Shown: positions 1-6,970 of the stretch, one piece after another
Layout of the letters: each line of letters starts with the position of its first letter
Numbering within the stretch: the stretch's first letter is position 1
Origin: Sulfurimonas sp.
Lineage (GTDB): Bacteria; Campylobacterota; Campylobacteria; Campylobacterales; Sulfurimonadaceae
Direction of reading: 5' to 3'
DNA: 11,371 bases
Assembly (NCBI GenBank): GCA_027063215.1
Contig: JAMOSE010000105.1
Coordinates: 1-11,371, forward strand
Translations under genes and position numbers: made by a program
Notes under the pieces: model-generated
Database searches by the model: none
The model's input: the letters and a program-made list of their open reading frames with translations, nothing else
What the model was told of the DNA's origin: nothing

Positions 1-1530
1 CTTGAAGGCGGTGTTTATGTACCAATAGAAAGTGTTGTAGAAAAACATGTTGCAGAACTCTTTCCAGGATATACCCTGATCAAATATGCACCGTTTCGAG
101 TAACAAGAAATGCAGATATTGCCATTGAAGAAGAAGAGGCTGATGACTTTATGGAGATCCTTGAAGAGGGTCTTAAGCTTCGTAGAAAAGGAGAGATGGT
201 TCGACTGGAAGTGGGAAGTAATGCCGATGCGGAGATTATCAACTTTATCAACAAACATACCAATGTTTACAAAGATGATATCTATACATTTCATACATTT
301 TTAAATCTTGCATCGCTTTGGCAGATCGTCTCAAACAAACAGTTCGCGCATCTTCTGCTGCCTCCTTTTAAACCAAAACTTCTTCCACCACTTGATAGTA
401 GTGAAGATATCTTTGCCACACTTGAAAAGCAAGATGTCTTAATGTACCACCCTTATGAGAGTTTTGAACCGGTTGTCAAGTTTATTCAAGTTGCTGCAAA
501 AGATCCTGATGTCGTTTCAATTAAGATGACACTCTATCGCTCAGGTACCAACTCACCTATTGTAAAAGCACTGATGGATGCAAGTGAGAGTGGCAAACAG
601 GTAACGGTTATGGTTGAGCTTAAAGCTCGTTTTGATGAGGAAAACAACCTTATCTGGGCAAAGGCACTGGAAAAATCAGGAGCACATGTAATTTACGGAA
701 TTAAAGGCTTTAAAGTACATGCAAAAGCTGCCCTTGTAACACGTAGAAAAAATGGAAAACTCAAACAGTATGCTCACTTAGGAACAGGAAATTACAATCC
801 AAGTACGGCAAAGATCTATACCGATATGAGCTATATGACTTCTAAAGATATCATTACAAACGATCTAACACGTTTCTTTCACTTTTTAACCGGTTTTAGT
901 AAAAAAGGAAAACTTAATGAACTCTATATGGCACCGACACAGATCAAACCAAAAGTACTCTCTTTAATTCATAATGAAACACGACAAGGGAAAAATGGTC
1001 AGATCATTGCAAAGATCAACTCTCTTGTGGATGAAGATGTGATCAAAGCTCTCTATAAAGCCTCTCAGGCAGGAGTCAAGGTTGAACTGATTGTTCGCGG
1101 GATCTGCTGTCTAAAACCTGGCATTCAAGGGGTAAGTGAAAATATTCGTGTTATTTCAATCATTGGAAAATATCTTGAACATCCACGTGTCTTTTACTTT
1201 AAAAATGATGCAACAAAAGTCTATATCTCCAGTGCAGACTGGATGCCACGTAACTTAGTCAGAAGAATTGAACTCCTTACTGCCATCAAAGATGATACAG
1301 CACAAAAGAAGATCATTCAAATCTTAAAACTCCAGTGTTCTGACAATGTACTTGCACATGAACTGCAAAGTGACGGTACCTATATTAAACTCAAGCCAAA
1401 TAATGGAGAAAAAGCGATTAATAATCACAAACTGCTTGAAGAGTATGTCAACAAAATTGCAAAAGCAACCAAAAAAGAGACCTCAACCTATGTACAACAA
1501 CTGGTTAACCGTCTCTTTATAGAGAGTTAG
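1..1530 (+). CDS. ppk: Polyphosphate kinase 1, 5'-truncated by the window edge
   Basis: Transfers the terminal phosphate of ATP onto a growing inorganic polyphosphate chain, reversibly, through a phosphohistidine intermediate. The reading frame is open from base 1, so the gene starts outside the window; 509 residues are present. By comparison with the E. coli enzyme (688 aa, recalled) about 195 N-terminal residues are missing. Numbering from the first codon here, FRVTRNAD and the following acidic stretch match the end of the head domain. KVHAK gives His240, equivalent to the phosphorylated E. coli His435. AHLGTGNYNPSTAKIYTD gives His259 (E. coli His454), and YLEHPR gives His394 (E. coli His592). 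NLVDE, LIVRGICCL and SSADWMPRN are further PPK1 C-terminal blocks, so both phospholipase-D-like catalytic domains look intact. The C-terminus is complete. The next gene follows after 8 bp, suggesting co-transcription. Identity is essentially certain. Confidence 0.97.
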   Translation, partial: LEGGVYVPIESVVEKHVAELFPGYTLIKYAPFRVTRNADIAIEEEEADDFMEILEEGLKLRRKGEMVRLEVGSNADAEIINFINKHTNVYKDDIYTFHTFLNLASLWQIVSNKQFAHLLLPPFKPKLLPPLDSSEDIFATLEKQDVLMYHPYESFEPVVKFIQVAAKDPDVVSIKMTLYRSGTNSPIVKALMDASESGKQVTVMVELKARFDEENNLIWAKALEKSGAHVIYGIKGFKVHAKAALVTRRKNGKLKQYAHLGTGNYNPSTAKIYTDMSYMTSKDIITNDLTRFFHFLTGFSKKGKLNELYMAPTQIKPKVLSLIHNETRQGKNGQIIAKINSLVDEDVIKALYKASQAGVKVELIVRGICCLKPGIQGVSENIRVISIIGKYLEHPRVFYFKNDATKVYISSADWMPRNLVRRIELLTAIKDDTAQKKIIQILKLQCSDNVLAHELQSDGTYIKLKPNNGEKAINNHKLLEEYVNKIAKATKKETSTYVQQLVNRLFIES

Positions 1531-1538
1531 GAGAAACA

Positions 1539-2066
1539 ATGTTACACACATTTAAAGATACAATGCCAAAGGTAAAAAAAGGAACATGGATAGCACCATC
1601 AGCAGATGTCATCGGTGATGTCAGTATCGGTGAAGATTGCTCTATCTGGTTTGGCTGTGTGGTACGTGGTGATGTTCACTATATCTCTATAGGGGATCGT
1701 ACAAATATTCAGGATCTCTCTATGATTCATGTAACACACTATAAAAACGGTGACAAATCAACAGGAAACCCTACAGTTATTGGCAATGACGTTACAGTAG
1801 GTCACCGTGTAATGCTACATGGCTGCACTATAGAAGATGCCTGCCTTATTGGCATGAGTGCAACAATTTTAGATGGTGCTGTGATTGGAAAAGAGTCTAT
1901 TGTCGGTGCTGGTGCGCTGGTAACGAAGAATAAAGTATTTCCACCAAGAAGTTTAATCGTAGGAAGTCCTGCAAAGGTAGTTCGAGAGTTAAATGAGACA
2001 GAGGTAGCAGAACTTTACGCTTCTGCCAAACGCTATGTGGAGTTTAAAAAAGATTATGAAGATTAA
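1539..2066 (+). CDS. Gamma-carbonic-anhydrase-like left-handed beta-helix protein (YrdA/PaaY type)
   Basis: A 175-residue protein made mostly of hexapeptide repeats (for example IGDVSIGEDCSIWFG, VIGNDVTVG, LIGMSATILDGAVIG), which fold as a left-handed beta helix, normally a trimer with metal at subunit interfaces. Residues matching the gamma-carbonic anhydrase site are Arg43 and Asp45 in RGD, Asn56 and Gln58 in TNIQD, and zinc-ligand candidates His64 or His67 (IHVTH), His89 and His94 (GHRVMLHG). The C-terminal helix from about residue 150 is typical of the short YrdA/YtoA branch. Start: ATG with AGGAG at 1529-1533, overlapping the ppk stop codon, 5 bp spacing. Carbonic anhydrase activity is plausible, but many members of this branch show little or none, and the substrate cannot be read from sequence. 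It ends 6 bp before the convergent argJ. Confidence 0.88.
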   Translation: MLHTFKDTMPKVKKGTWIAPSADVIGDVSIGEDCSIWFGCVVRGDVHYISIGDRTNIQDLSMIHVTHYKNGDKSTGNPTVIGNDVTVGHRVMLHGCTIEDACLIGMSATILDGAVIGKESIVGAGALVTKNKVFPPRSLIVGSPAKVVRELNETEVAELYASAKRYVEFKKDYED

Positions 2067-2088
2067 AGAACATTATGTTCTGTAATCT
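2060..2088. terminator. Inverted repeat at the convergent ppk-operon/argJ junction, possible bidirectional terminator
   Basis: Arms AGATTA (2060-2065) plus AGAACAT (2067-2073) pair with ATGTTCT (2075-2081) plus TAATCT (2083-2088). There is one mismatch (2066/2082) and a single central base. The repeat holds the stop codons of both flanking genes (2064-2066 on +, 2073-2075 on -). On the - strand a run of six T follows about 8 nt after the stem; on the + strand there is no T run. That fits a terminator for argJ better than one for the carbonic-anhydrase-like gene. The hairpin itself is directly visible; the terminator role is inference. Confidence 0.5.
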
Positions 2089-3251
2089 GCATTGATCTCG
2101 ACATATTTATAACCAAGATCACATCCATATGCTTCAAAGCTTCCCTCTCCAATTCCCAGATCACATGAAATTGTAAAAGAATCCTTTTTCATTACTGCTG
2201 CAGCTTTTGCTTCCATTGCCGCATCAAAAAAGAGTGCTCCTCTTTTGTAAACACACACATCATCAAAAGAGATTGTTAATAGCTCCTCAGCAGCTTCAGC
2301 ACCACTGGCACCTACAGTAGAAGCGATGCGTCCCCAGTTTGGATCTTCGCCATAGAGTGCCGTTTTAACAAGTAGAGAGTTTGAGAGTGCTTTTGCCACG
2401 ATCTCAGCCTCTTTATCATCTTTTGCACCTGTTACTTTATACGTTACCAGTTTAGTAGCACCCTCCCCGTCACGTACCATCTCACGTGCCAAAAATCGCA
2501 TAATCTTCTCTAAGGCCTCTCCAAATGCCTCTTTATGATACACACCTGATTTTGCATTGCTAAGAAGCATCACAGTATCATTTGTAGAGGTATCACCATC
2601 AACACTTGCAGCATTAAAGGTTACTTCTACCTTTTCATTTAAGATCTCTTGCATCTCTTGTACACTCACTTGTGCATCTGTTGTAATAAAACAGAGCATG
2701 GTAGCCATTGCAGGATTTATCATTCCGGCACCTTTTGCCATAGCGCCAATATGAAAATGTGTTCCATCGGCAAGCTCTACTCTATAGGCCTTTTCTTTTG
2801 AGAAGCTGTCTGTTGTCATAATGGCCTGCGCTGCTGCATGCGGTTGACGTTTTGTAAGATCAAAGAGTTTTGCACCCTTAATGATCTTTTCTTTTGGCAG
2901 ACGCACACCGATAACACCCGTTGAGCTCATCAGTGGATTATGCACACAATCAGGAAGCGTTGCTAAAATCTCATCTATATCAGCCACTCCTGCCTCCCCT
3001 GTCATAGCATTTGCATTTTTTGAGTTAATAAGAATAAAATTTGTTTCAAACTCCCCTTTTGCCTTACAGTGTTTTATAGGGGCAGCTGCCATTTTATTTG
3101 TTGTAAAAGTTGTTGCAATCTGACAGAATGATTCTGAATAGACAAATGCCATATCTTTAGCCCCATCAGGTTTTAAACCCGCACTTACACCATCTGCAAA
3201 AAAGCCATCTGCAGCACATACACCACTCTCTAATTCTATTAATTTATACAA
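2073..3251 (-). CDS. argJ: Bifunctional glutamate N-acetyltransferase / ornithine acetyltransferase ArgJ
   Basis: Arginine biosynthesis, cytoplasmic. It moves the acetyl group from N-acetylornithine to glutamate, recycling acetyl groups; bifunctional forms also use acetyl-CoA. The 392 residues match the family along their whole length. STGVIG (110-115) supplies the oxyanion-hole Thr-Gly. KGAGMINPAMATML (173-186) holds the autoproteolysis site, with Thr184 as the nucleophile at the start of the beta chain. DGDTSTNDT and YGEDPNWGRI are further family blocks, and the C-terminus NADYRT closes the active site. The start is TTG, since no ATG, GTG or other TTG precedes it sensibly. It is set by AGGAG at 3259-3263 with 7 bp spacing, and the start overlaps the end of the upstream potassium channel gene by 8 bp, so translation is probably coupled. 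Mono- versus bifunctional status cannot be decided from sequence. Confidence 0.96.
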   Translation of the reverse strand: MYKLIELESGVCAADGFFADGVSAGLKPDGAKDMAFVYSESFCQIATTFTTNKMAAAPIKHCKAKGEFETNFILINSKNANAMTGEAGVADIDEILATLPDCVHNPLMSSTGVIGVRLPKEKIIKGAKLFDLTKRQPHAAAQAIMTTDSFSKEKAYRVELADGTHFHIGAMAKGAGMINPAMATMLCFITTDAQVSVQEMQEILNEKVEVTFNAASVDGDTSTNDTVMLLSNAKSGVYHKEAFGEALEKIMRFLAREMVRDGEGATKLVTYKVTGAKDDKEAEIVAKALSNSLLVKTALYGEDPNWGRIASTVGASGAEAAEELLTISFDDVCVYKRGALFFDAAMEAKAAAVMKKDSFTISCDLGIGEGSFEAYGCDLGYKYVEINADYRT

Positions 3252-4374
3252 ACTTTAACTCCTTTGGTTTTACTCTTTTTCTGAGTAAATCTTTTGTAAT
3301 TTTAATACCATCTTGCGTACCAATAACTAAAAGTTTTGATTCGCTCATCACCAAGGTATCTCCTTTTGGCATAGAGATAAATTTTCCATCTTTTTTACGA
3401 ATACCGACAACAGAAGTATTTGCAATCTCACGAATATGTATCTCTTTGAGTTTTTTGAGTACTGCCCAAGAGTAACGCGGAATTTCAAGCTCTTGCATAT
3501 CTAAAGGATTATCACTCTTATATAAAAACTCTTCAAGCAAATTTTCCATATCAGGGCGTGCTGCCATTGCACTAACTCTTTGTGCTGTCAGTTTTGTAGG
3601 ACTTACCACGGTATCTGCTCCAAGTTTTTTCAGCTTCTCTACATCACTTATAGTCTCTGCCGAAGAGATTACATAGTAAGGACGTGGCAGGTCATGCTCT
3701 TTTTCAAAAAGTCTTACAGATGCTATCAAGGCGATATTATCTGCTATGGAATCAGAGAGTGTAATAAGCCCTTTTGCTGAAGAGAGATGGGCTTTAAGCA
3801 TTGCCAGTTCTGCATGAGGCTCAGCTTGGAGATACTGCGGGTACTTATACTCTTTTGCCCATTCATGGATCTCAGGACGTGGATCAATGACGACAAAAGG
3901 AATATGATTCTTCCGTAACTGTTTTGTAACTTCTATTGTGTAATCATTATGATAACAAACAACAAAATGTTTTTTGAGCCTTGCAATTTTATACAGCATT
4001 CTTCGCTCCTTGAGTATGGCAACAATATGCCCTTTATTAATCTCCGCCACCAAAATACCTATAGCACTTGAAAAGACTGCAAATCCGGCAATAATAAGAT
4101 TGATTGTAAAGATTCTACCAGCTTCTGAAATAGGCGCTATCTCTCCAAAACCAACTGTAGTAAAGGTAATTGCTGTCTGATAAATAGCATCAGTAATAGC
4201 AAAACCATCAATAACAACATAGCCTATTGTACCAACAAGCATAATAATAACAGTAAGTATAAGGGGTAATCGAAAAGCTTTGAGATGGGGATAAACTTCA
4301 GGAAGAAGTTTTTTATCTGGTTTGGGAGATATCTCCCAATTAAGGAATTTGCGAATCCTTGCTAAAAGATTCAA
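3244..4374 (-). CDS. Two-helix RCK (TrkA-N/TrkA-C) potassium channel, HpKchA-like
   Basis: Inner-membrane potassium channel subunit, expected to act as a tetramer. Of 376 residues, 1-31 are a cytoplasmic N-terminus, about 33-55 is the first membrane helix, 60-71 the pore helix, and 72-78 the selectivity filter TTVGFGE (usual form TVGYGD). About 88-110 is the second helix, 137-255 an RCK/TrkA-N Rossmann domain, and 290-358 a TrkA-C-like domain ending KLLVIGTQDGI. In the Rossmann loop the expected GxGxxG glycines are replaced by Tyr141, Asn143 and Thr146 (VVCYHNDYT), while the acidic residue ending beta-2 is kept (Asp164 in VVIDPRPE). Ligand control may therefore differ from MthK-type channels. 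The start is TTG: an in-frame TAG lies three codons upstream, and the first ATG falls inside helix 1. The rpmB-channel order recalls Helicobacter pylori HP0491-HP0490. Confidence 0.9.
   Translation of the reverse strand: MNLLARIRKFLNWEISPKPDKKLLPEVYPHLKAFRLPLILTVIIMLVGTIGYVVIDGFAITDAIYQTAITFTTVGFGEIAPISEAGRIFTINLIIAGFAVFSSAIGILVAEINKGHIVAILKERRMLYKIARLKKHFVVCYHNDYTIEVTKQLRKNHIPFVVIDPRPEIHEWAKEYKYPQYLQAEPHAELAMLKAHLSSAKGLITLSDSIADNIALIASVRLFEKEHDLPRPYYVISSAETISDVEKLKKLGADTVVSPTKLTAQRVSAMAARPDMENLLEEFLYKSDNPLDMQELEIPRYSWAVLKKLKEIHIREIANTSVVGIRKKDGKFISMPKGDTLVMSESKLLVIGTQDGIKITKDLLRKRVKPKELKFV
3259..3263 (-). promoter_or_regulatory. Ribosome binding site fixing the TTG start of argJ
   Basis: On the - strand AAAGGAG (core AGGAG) lies inside the last codons of the potassium channel gene, 7 bp before TTG at 3251-3249. 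This strong match is the main reason for accepting a TTG start. Confidence 0.75.
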
Positions 4375-4380
4375 GAAAAA

Positions 4381-4385
4381 TTCCT
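4381..4385 (-). promoter_or_regulatory. Ribosome binding site for the TTG start of the potassium channel gene
   Basis: AGGAA on the - strand, 6 bp before TTG at 4374-4372, in the 16 bp gap after the rpmB stop. An in-frame TAG overlaps this site, so translation cannot begin further upstream. Confidence 0.6.
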
Positions 4386-4390
4386 AAAAC

Positions 4391-4579
4391 TTACGAATTT
4401 TTCTTAAGTGTGCGTAATTCTCTTGCAGAAATCTTAATTTTTTTCGTTGTACCATCTTCTAATGTGATACGCACTGTTCTTAGGTTTAATAAAAAACGAC
4501 GCTTTGTTCTGTTTTTCGCGTGAGAAACGTTGTTCCCACTCATAGGGCCTTTGCCGCTAATAGCACATCTTCTTGCCAT
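4391..4579 (-). CDS. rpmB: 50S ribosomal protein L28
   Basis: A small basic protein of the large ribosomal subunit, 62 residues, at the short end of the family (about 60-80). The N-terminus MARRCAISGKGPMSGNNVSHA followed by NRTKRRFLLNL is the standard L28 signature, and the C-terminus KIKISARELRTLKK also fits. Only one cysteine (Cys5) is present, so this is the form without the four-cysteine zinc ribbon. ATG start with AAGGA at 4587-4591, 7 bp spacing. It is the first gene of a probable rpmB, potassium channel, argJ transcript; the channel gene follows after 16 bp. Confidence 0.97.
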   Translation of the reverse strand: MARRCAISGKGPMSGNNVSHAKNRTKRRFLLNLRTVRITLEDGTTKKIKISARELRTLKKNS

Positions 4580-4612
4580 TTGAGTATCCTTGAATGATAT
4601 TTAAAGTTGCGA

Positions 4613-4640
4613 ATTGTACCAAATCAAAGCAAAACTTCAA
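4613..4640 (-). promoter_or_regulatory. Probable sigma-70 promoter for rpmB and the genes after it
   Basis: On the - strand TTGAAG (4640-4635) and TACAAT (4618-4613) are separated by 16 bp and sit 33 bp before the rpmB ATG. Both boxes are close to the sigma-70 consensus, and position relative to the gene is right. The transcription start would lie near 4606, giving a leader of about 27 nt. Not tested beyond visual matching. Confidence 0.6.
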
Positions 4641-4650
4641 CTTAAGCCAA

Positions 4651-4708
4651 TTTTTTTTCTTTATCTTTTTTCTTTTTTAGTATACTTTTATGAAATAATA
4701 GTTAAAAT
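4651..4708 (+). promoter_or_regulatory. Possible promoter region for the HDOD/CheX pair
   Basis: This stretch lies in the 158 bp divergent gap between rpmB and the HDOD gene. A T-rich run (4651-4678) leads into TATACT (4681-4686), and TAAAAT follows at 4703-4708; either could be a -10 box. Campylobacterota sigma-70 promoters typically have T-rich upstream DNA rather than a clear -35 box (established for Campylobacter jejuni), which this resembles. The exact box is uncertain. AGTATAC occurs twice (4679-4685 and 4727-4733). Confidence 0.35.
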
Positions 4709-4737
4709 ATACAATATTCAACAGAAAGTATACAGTT

Positions 4738-5535
4738 TTGATAACACAAGAAAAAATTGATTCATTTATAGCAAAGATTCCACCATCACCAAAGGCCTTA
4801 AGAGAAACAATAGTTGCTCTCAATGCAGGAGAACTCCCAAAAGCTGCACGTGCCGCAGAACAAGACAGAGCACTCAGCAGTTATCTAAAACATTTAGTCA
4901 ACAAACCTATTTATGGTTTTACAAGAGAGGTAGAAGAAATCTCTCAAATATTTGGTATTTTAGGTGTTGCGCGTTCCCAACAAGCTGTTTACAGTTATAT
5001 GCTCACACTTTTATCACCTGATAAATGGCAGCTTTTCAAGCTAAATAAAAATACTTTTCATGATCTACAAGCAGAACTCGCTGTATCTTGGAATAAAATT
5101 TTAAAACATCTCAATATTAACGATAAAGAGATTGAAAGTGCTATATCTTTACTTCCTGCAAGCATAATTGTTTCAGAGGCACTCTTTAATGAAAAAATTC
5201 AAGATATTACACTCCTTCGGACTACACATGACATAGATCTAAATACTATTTTAAAACGACTTTGTAATATGGATCTGTTTGATATTTGTGAACGCATTGC
5301 CCAAAAATGGGAGATGGATGATAAAATAGCAAAAATCATTCAAAGTGCAAGTGGCATTAAACCGTCTGAGGATGAACAAATCAATACATTAGGAAAATGG
5401 ATGCATCTTTTACTCTTTTTTACACTCTCAAAACCACAATACATTGAAGCAGGTCTCAATGATTTTATTGACTTTCAAATTGATTTTGTAGCAGACATTT
5501 ATGAAGAATTTGCAACAGTAATGGAAATAGCATGA
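4738..5535 (+). CDS. HDOD-domain protein of unknown function
   Basis: 265 residues, no membrane segment or signal peptide seen, so probably cytoplasmic. The N-terminal half matches the HDOD (HD-related output) domain: IPPSPKALRE at 14-23, DRALSSYLKHLVNKPIYGF at 43-61, and EISQIFGILGVARSQQAV at 67-84, where HDOD proteins have their conserved LG helix. The metal-binding His-Asp pair of true HD phosphohydrolases is absent (AISLLPASII at 135-144 stands where a LxHDIG-like motif would be), as expected for HDOD. The domain is known as a signalling or regulatory output module; its ligand or partner here is unknown. The TTG start is the only usual start codon after the upstream in-frame stop at 4699-4701, with a weak AGAAAG-like site before it. 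Its TGA overlaps the next gene's ATG (ATGA), so the two proteins are probably made together and may form a complex. Confidence 0.78.
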   Translation: MITQEKIDSFIAKIPPSPKALRETIVALNAGELPKAARAAEQDRALSSYLKHLVNKPIYGFTREVEEISQIFGILGVARSQQAVYSYMLTLLSPDKWQLFKLNKNTFHDLQAELAVSWNKILKHLNINDKEIESAISLLPASIIVSEALFNEKIQDITLLRTTHDIDLNTILKRLCNMDLFDICERIAQKWEMDDKIAKIIQSASGIKPSEDEQINTLGKWMHLLLFFTLSKPQYIEAGLNDFIDFQIDFVADIYEEFATVMEIA

Positions 5536-6926
5536 GAGCAACAGTTAAAGATGGTCTTGGAGTATTTCATCCGCAGGGTTTTTTAGACGGCGTATCGGGT
5601 ACTGCATTTTTAAGCATAGAAGACATTGAAGCCACACTAAAACTCAATGTCGATATGGTCCTTGTCTCCTTGAAAAAGGTGATCTTTTTTAATCGTAATG
5701 GACTGGATCCCTTTATAAAACTTTTTCAAAAAGTACGAAGTAACAATCATCTTATTGTCGGTTTTTGTGATTATGATCATAAAAAATATGACACAATTAT
5801 GAAATTTTATAAAGATGAGCTCATGTTCTCACTCTTTAAAACACACGAAATAGCTGCACTTTTTACAACAAGCTTTAAAAATAAAAGTAAAAATCTCCTT
5901 ATCTACAGTGATGACAAGTCACAACGTGCGGCAATGGCTATTGAACTTCATGATGCAGGACATAATCCTATAGTTGCGCAAACAAAAAAAGAGTTTGAAG
6001 AAAAAGCAAAAAACAAAGAACTCTATGACCTCATCATTGAAGATACTTTTTTAGGTCAAATGGGTCAAAAAGTAGCCACAAGAGTCACCGGCAATGCCAT
6101 TATTTATACAGTTTCTTCTTTTTTAGATGCAGAGATAGGGAATACTTTTAATATTGCTTATCACAACAATTCTTTAAATGTTGGATTTCGACTCTTTATC
6201 TTTGATGCTTATAAAGTTGTAAGTATGAATGTTCATGCACTCAATTTTTTCTCAAAACTGGCATCTTCAGCAGCAGAATACAATGCTACCATCTGCTTTG
6301 TAGGTATGACCTTTGAAAAGACCCCATTAACGTTTAAAGAGACTCTTGAAGATTCAGGTATTATGTTTTTTGATCAAATGGATGATATTTTAGGTGATAA
6401 AGAGTTACTCAAAGAACTTGGAGCAAGCTCAGCTGCTGCGATCAAAAACAAACGGGTACTCAATAAAAAAATAGTAACAGAAACATCTAATTTTATAGAA
6501 GCAACTGTTGCAACAATAGAGATGATGACAAATTCTAAAGCAATCAAAGAAGCTGTTAAGATGAATCAAATTGAGATCAAGGAGAGAGAAGATAAAATTG
6601 CAAGTTCTATAGGCTTTTATGGAGATATAGATGGTATGGTAATTCTTGTTTTTCCTCAAGGCATAGCCAAAACAGCCTGTGAACTTCTTATAGGAGAAAA
6701 GACTGATGATCAAGAGCTTATTTTAGATACATTAGCAGAACTTGTCAATATTGTCGGAGGAAAAGTAAAAACACTTCTTTCTGATGAAGGAATTAGCGTC
6801 GATATAACACTTCCTAGAACCTACCCAAATATTGAGAGTCTTTTTGATGTAGCAGAAGGAAAAAAAGGAATACAGGTCGATCTAAAATTTAATGATGATA
6901 AATTTCTCTTTTTCTTAACTAGATAA
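5532..6926 (+). CDS. Multidomain protein: STAS-like, half-receiver, STAS-like, CheX-like phosphatase
   Basis: 464 residues, soluble. Residues 1-111 look STAS-like: GVFHPQGFLDG, then VDMVLVSLKKVIFFNRNGLDPF. Residues 120-178 resemble the first half of a receiver domain: LLIYSDD (Asp127, Asp128 acidic pair), then YDLIIEDTFLGQMG with Asp171 at the phospho-acceptor place; no Thr/Lys second half follows. Residues 188-290 read as a second STAS domain: AIIYTVSSFLDAE, then FRLFIFDAYKVVSMNVHALNFF, then ATICFVGM. Residues about 320-464 match CheX/CheC, with the catalytic ExxN as Glu403 and Asn406 in AELVNIVGGKV. CheX proteins dephosphorylate phospho-CheY, so phosphatase action on a response regulator is plausible but unproven. 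The CheX assignment is firmer than the STAS and receiver ones. Coupled by a 4-bp ATGA overlap to the HDOD gene. I do not know a named protein with this architecture. Confidence 0.75.
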   Translation: MRATVKDGLGVFHPQGFLDGVSGTAFLSIEDIEATLKLNVDMVLVSLKKVIFFNRNGLDPFIKLFQKVRSNNHLIVGFCDYDHKKYDTIMKFYKDELMFSLFKTHEIAALFTTSFKNKSKNLLIYSDDKSQRAAMAIELHDAGHNPIVAQTKKEFEEKAKNKELYDLIIEDTFLGQMGQKVATRVTGNAIIYTVSSFLDAEIGNTFNIAYHNNSLNVGFRLFIFDAYKVVSMNVHALNFFSKLASSAAEYNATICFVGMTFEKTPLTFKETLEDSGIMFFDQMDDILGDKELLKELGASSAAAIKNKRVLNKKIVTETSNFIEATVATIEMMTNSKAIKEAVKMNQIEIKEREDKIASSIGFYGDIDGMVILVFPQGIAKTACELLIGEKTDDQELILDTLAELVNIVGGKVKTLLSDEGISVDITLPRTYPNIESLFDVAEGKKGIQVDLKFNDDKFLFFLTR

Positions 6927-6936
6927 AAGTATCATC

Positions 6937-6965
6937 TGTATATAATTTCGTTTATACATAAAGGA
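6937..6965 (+). promoter_or_regulatory. Possible -10 box and ribosome binding site before rpe
   Basis: The 44 bp gap between the CheX-like gene and rpe has a perfect TATAAT at 6941-6946, with TG at 6937-6938 before it, and AAAGGA at 6960-6965, 5 bp before the rpe ATG. No good -35 box is visible. rpe and the genes after it may therefore have their own promoter even though the upstream signalling genes read in the same direction with no terminator between. Confidence 0.45.
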
Positions 6966-6970
6966 AATAT

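Noticed and set aside
1..1530. ppk as a broken gene
   Set aside because: The 5' end is missing only because the window starts inside it. The frame is open from base 1 and all three active-site histidines and the C-terminus are intact.
2557..3123. Open frames on the + strand inside argJ
   Set aside because: They are antisense shadows of a conserved ArgJ; their translations are Ser/Ile/Val-rich with no family match I recognise.
4641..4680. T-rich run as an intrinsic terminator or a small RNA in the divergent gap
   Set aside because: No stem of useful length precedes it, and both flanking genes point away from the gap, so no transcript needs ending there. T-rich DNA upstream of a -10 box is a simpler reading.
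4738..5535. HDOD protein as an active HD phosphodiesterase (c-di-GMP or ppGpp hydrolase)
   Set aside because: The His-Asp metal ligands are not present, and no GYP or synthetase motif is seen, so a catalytic role is not supported.
6429..6713. 94-codon open frame on the - strand inside the CheX-like gene
   Set aside because: It lies antisense to a well-supported coding frame, is rich in Cys, Tyr, Phe and Ile as expected from reverse-reading AT-rich DNA, and has no ribosome site or recognisable domain.
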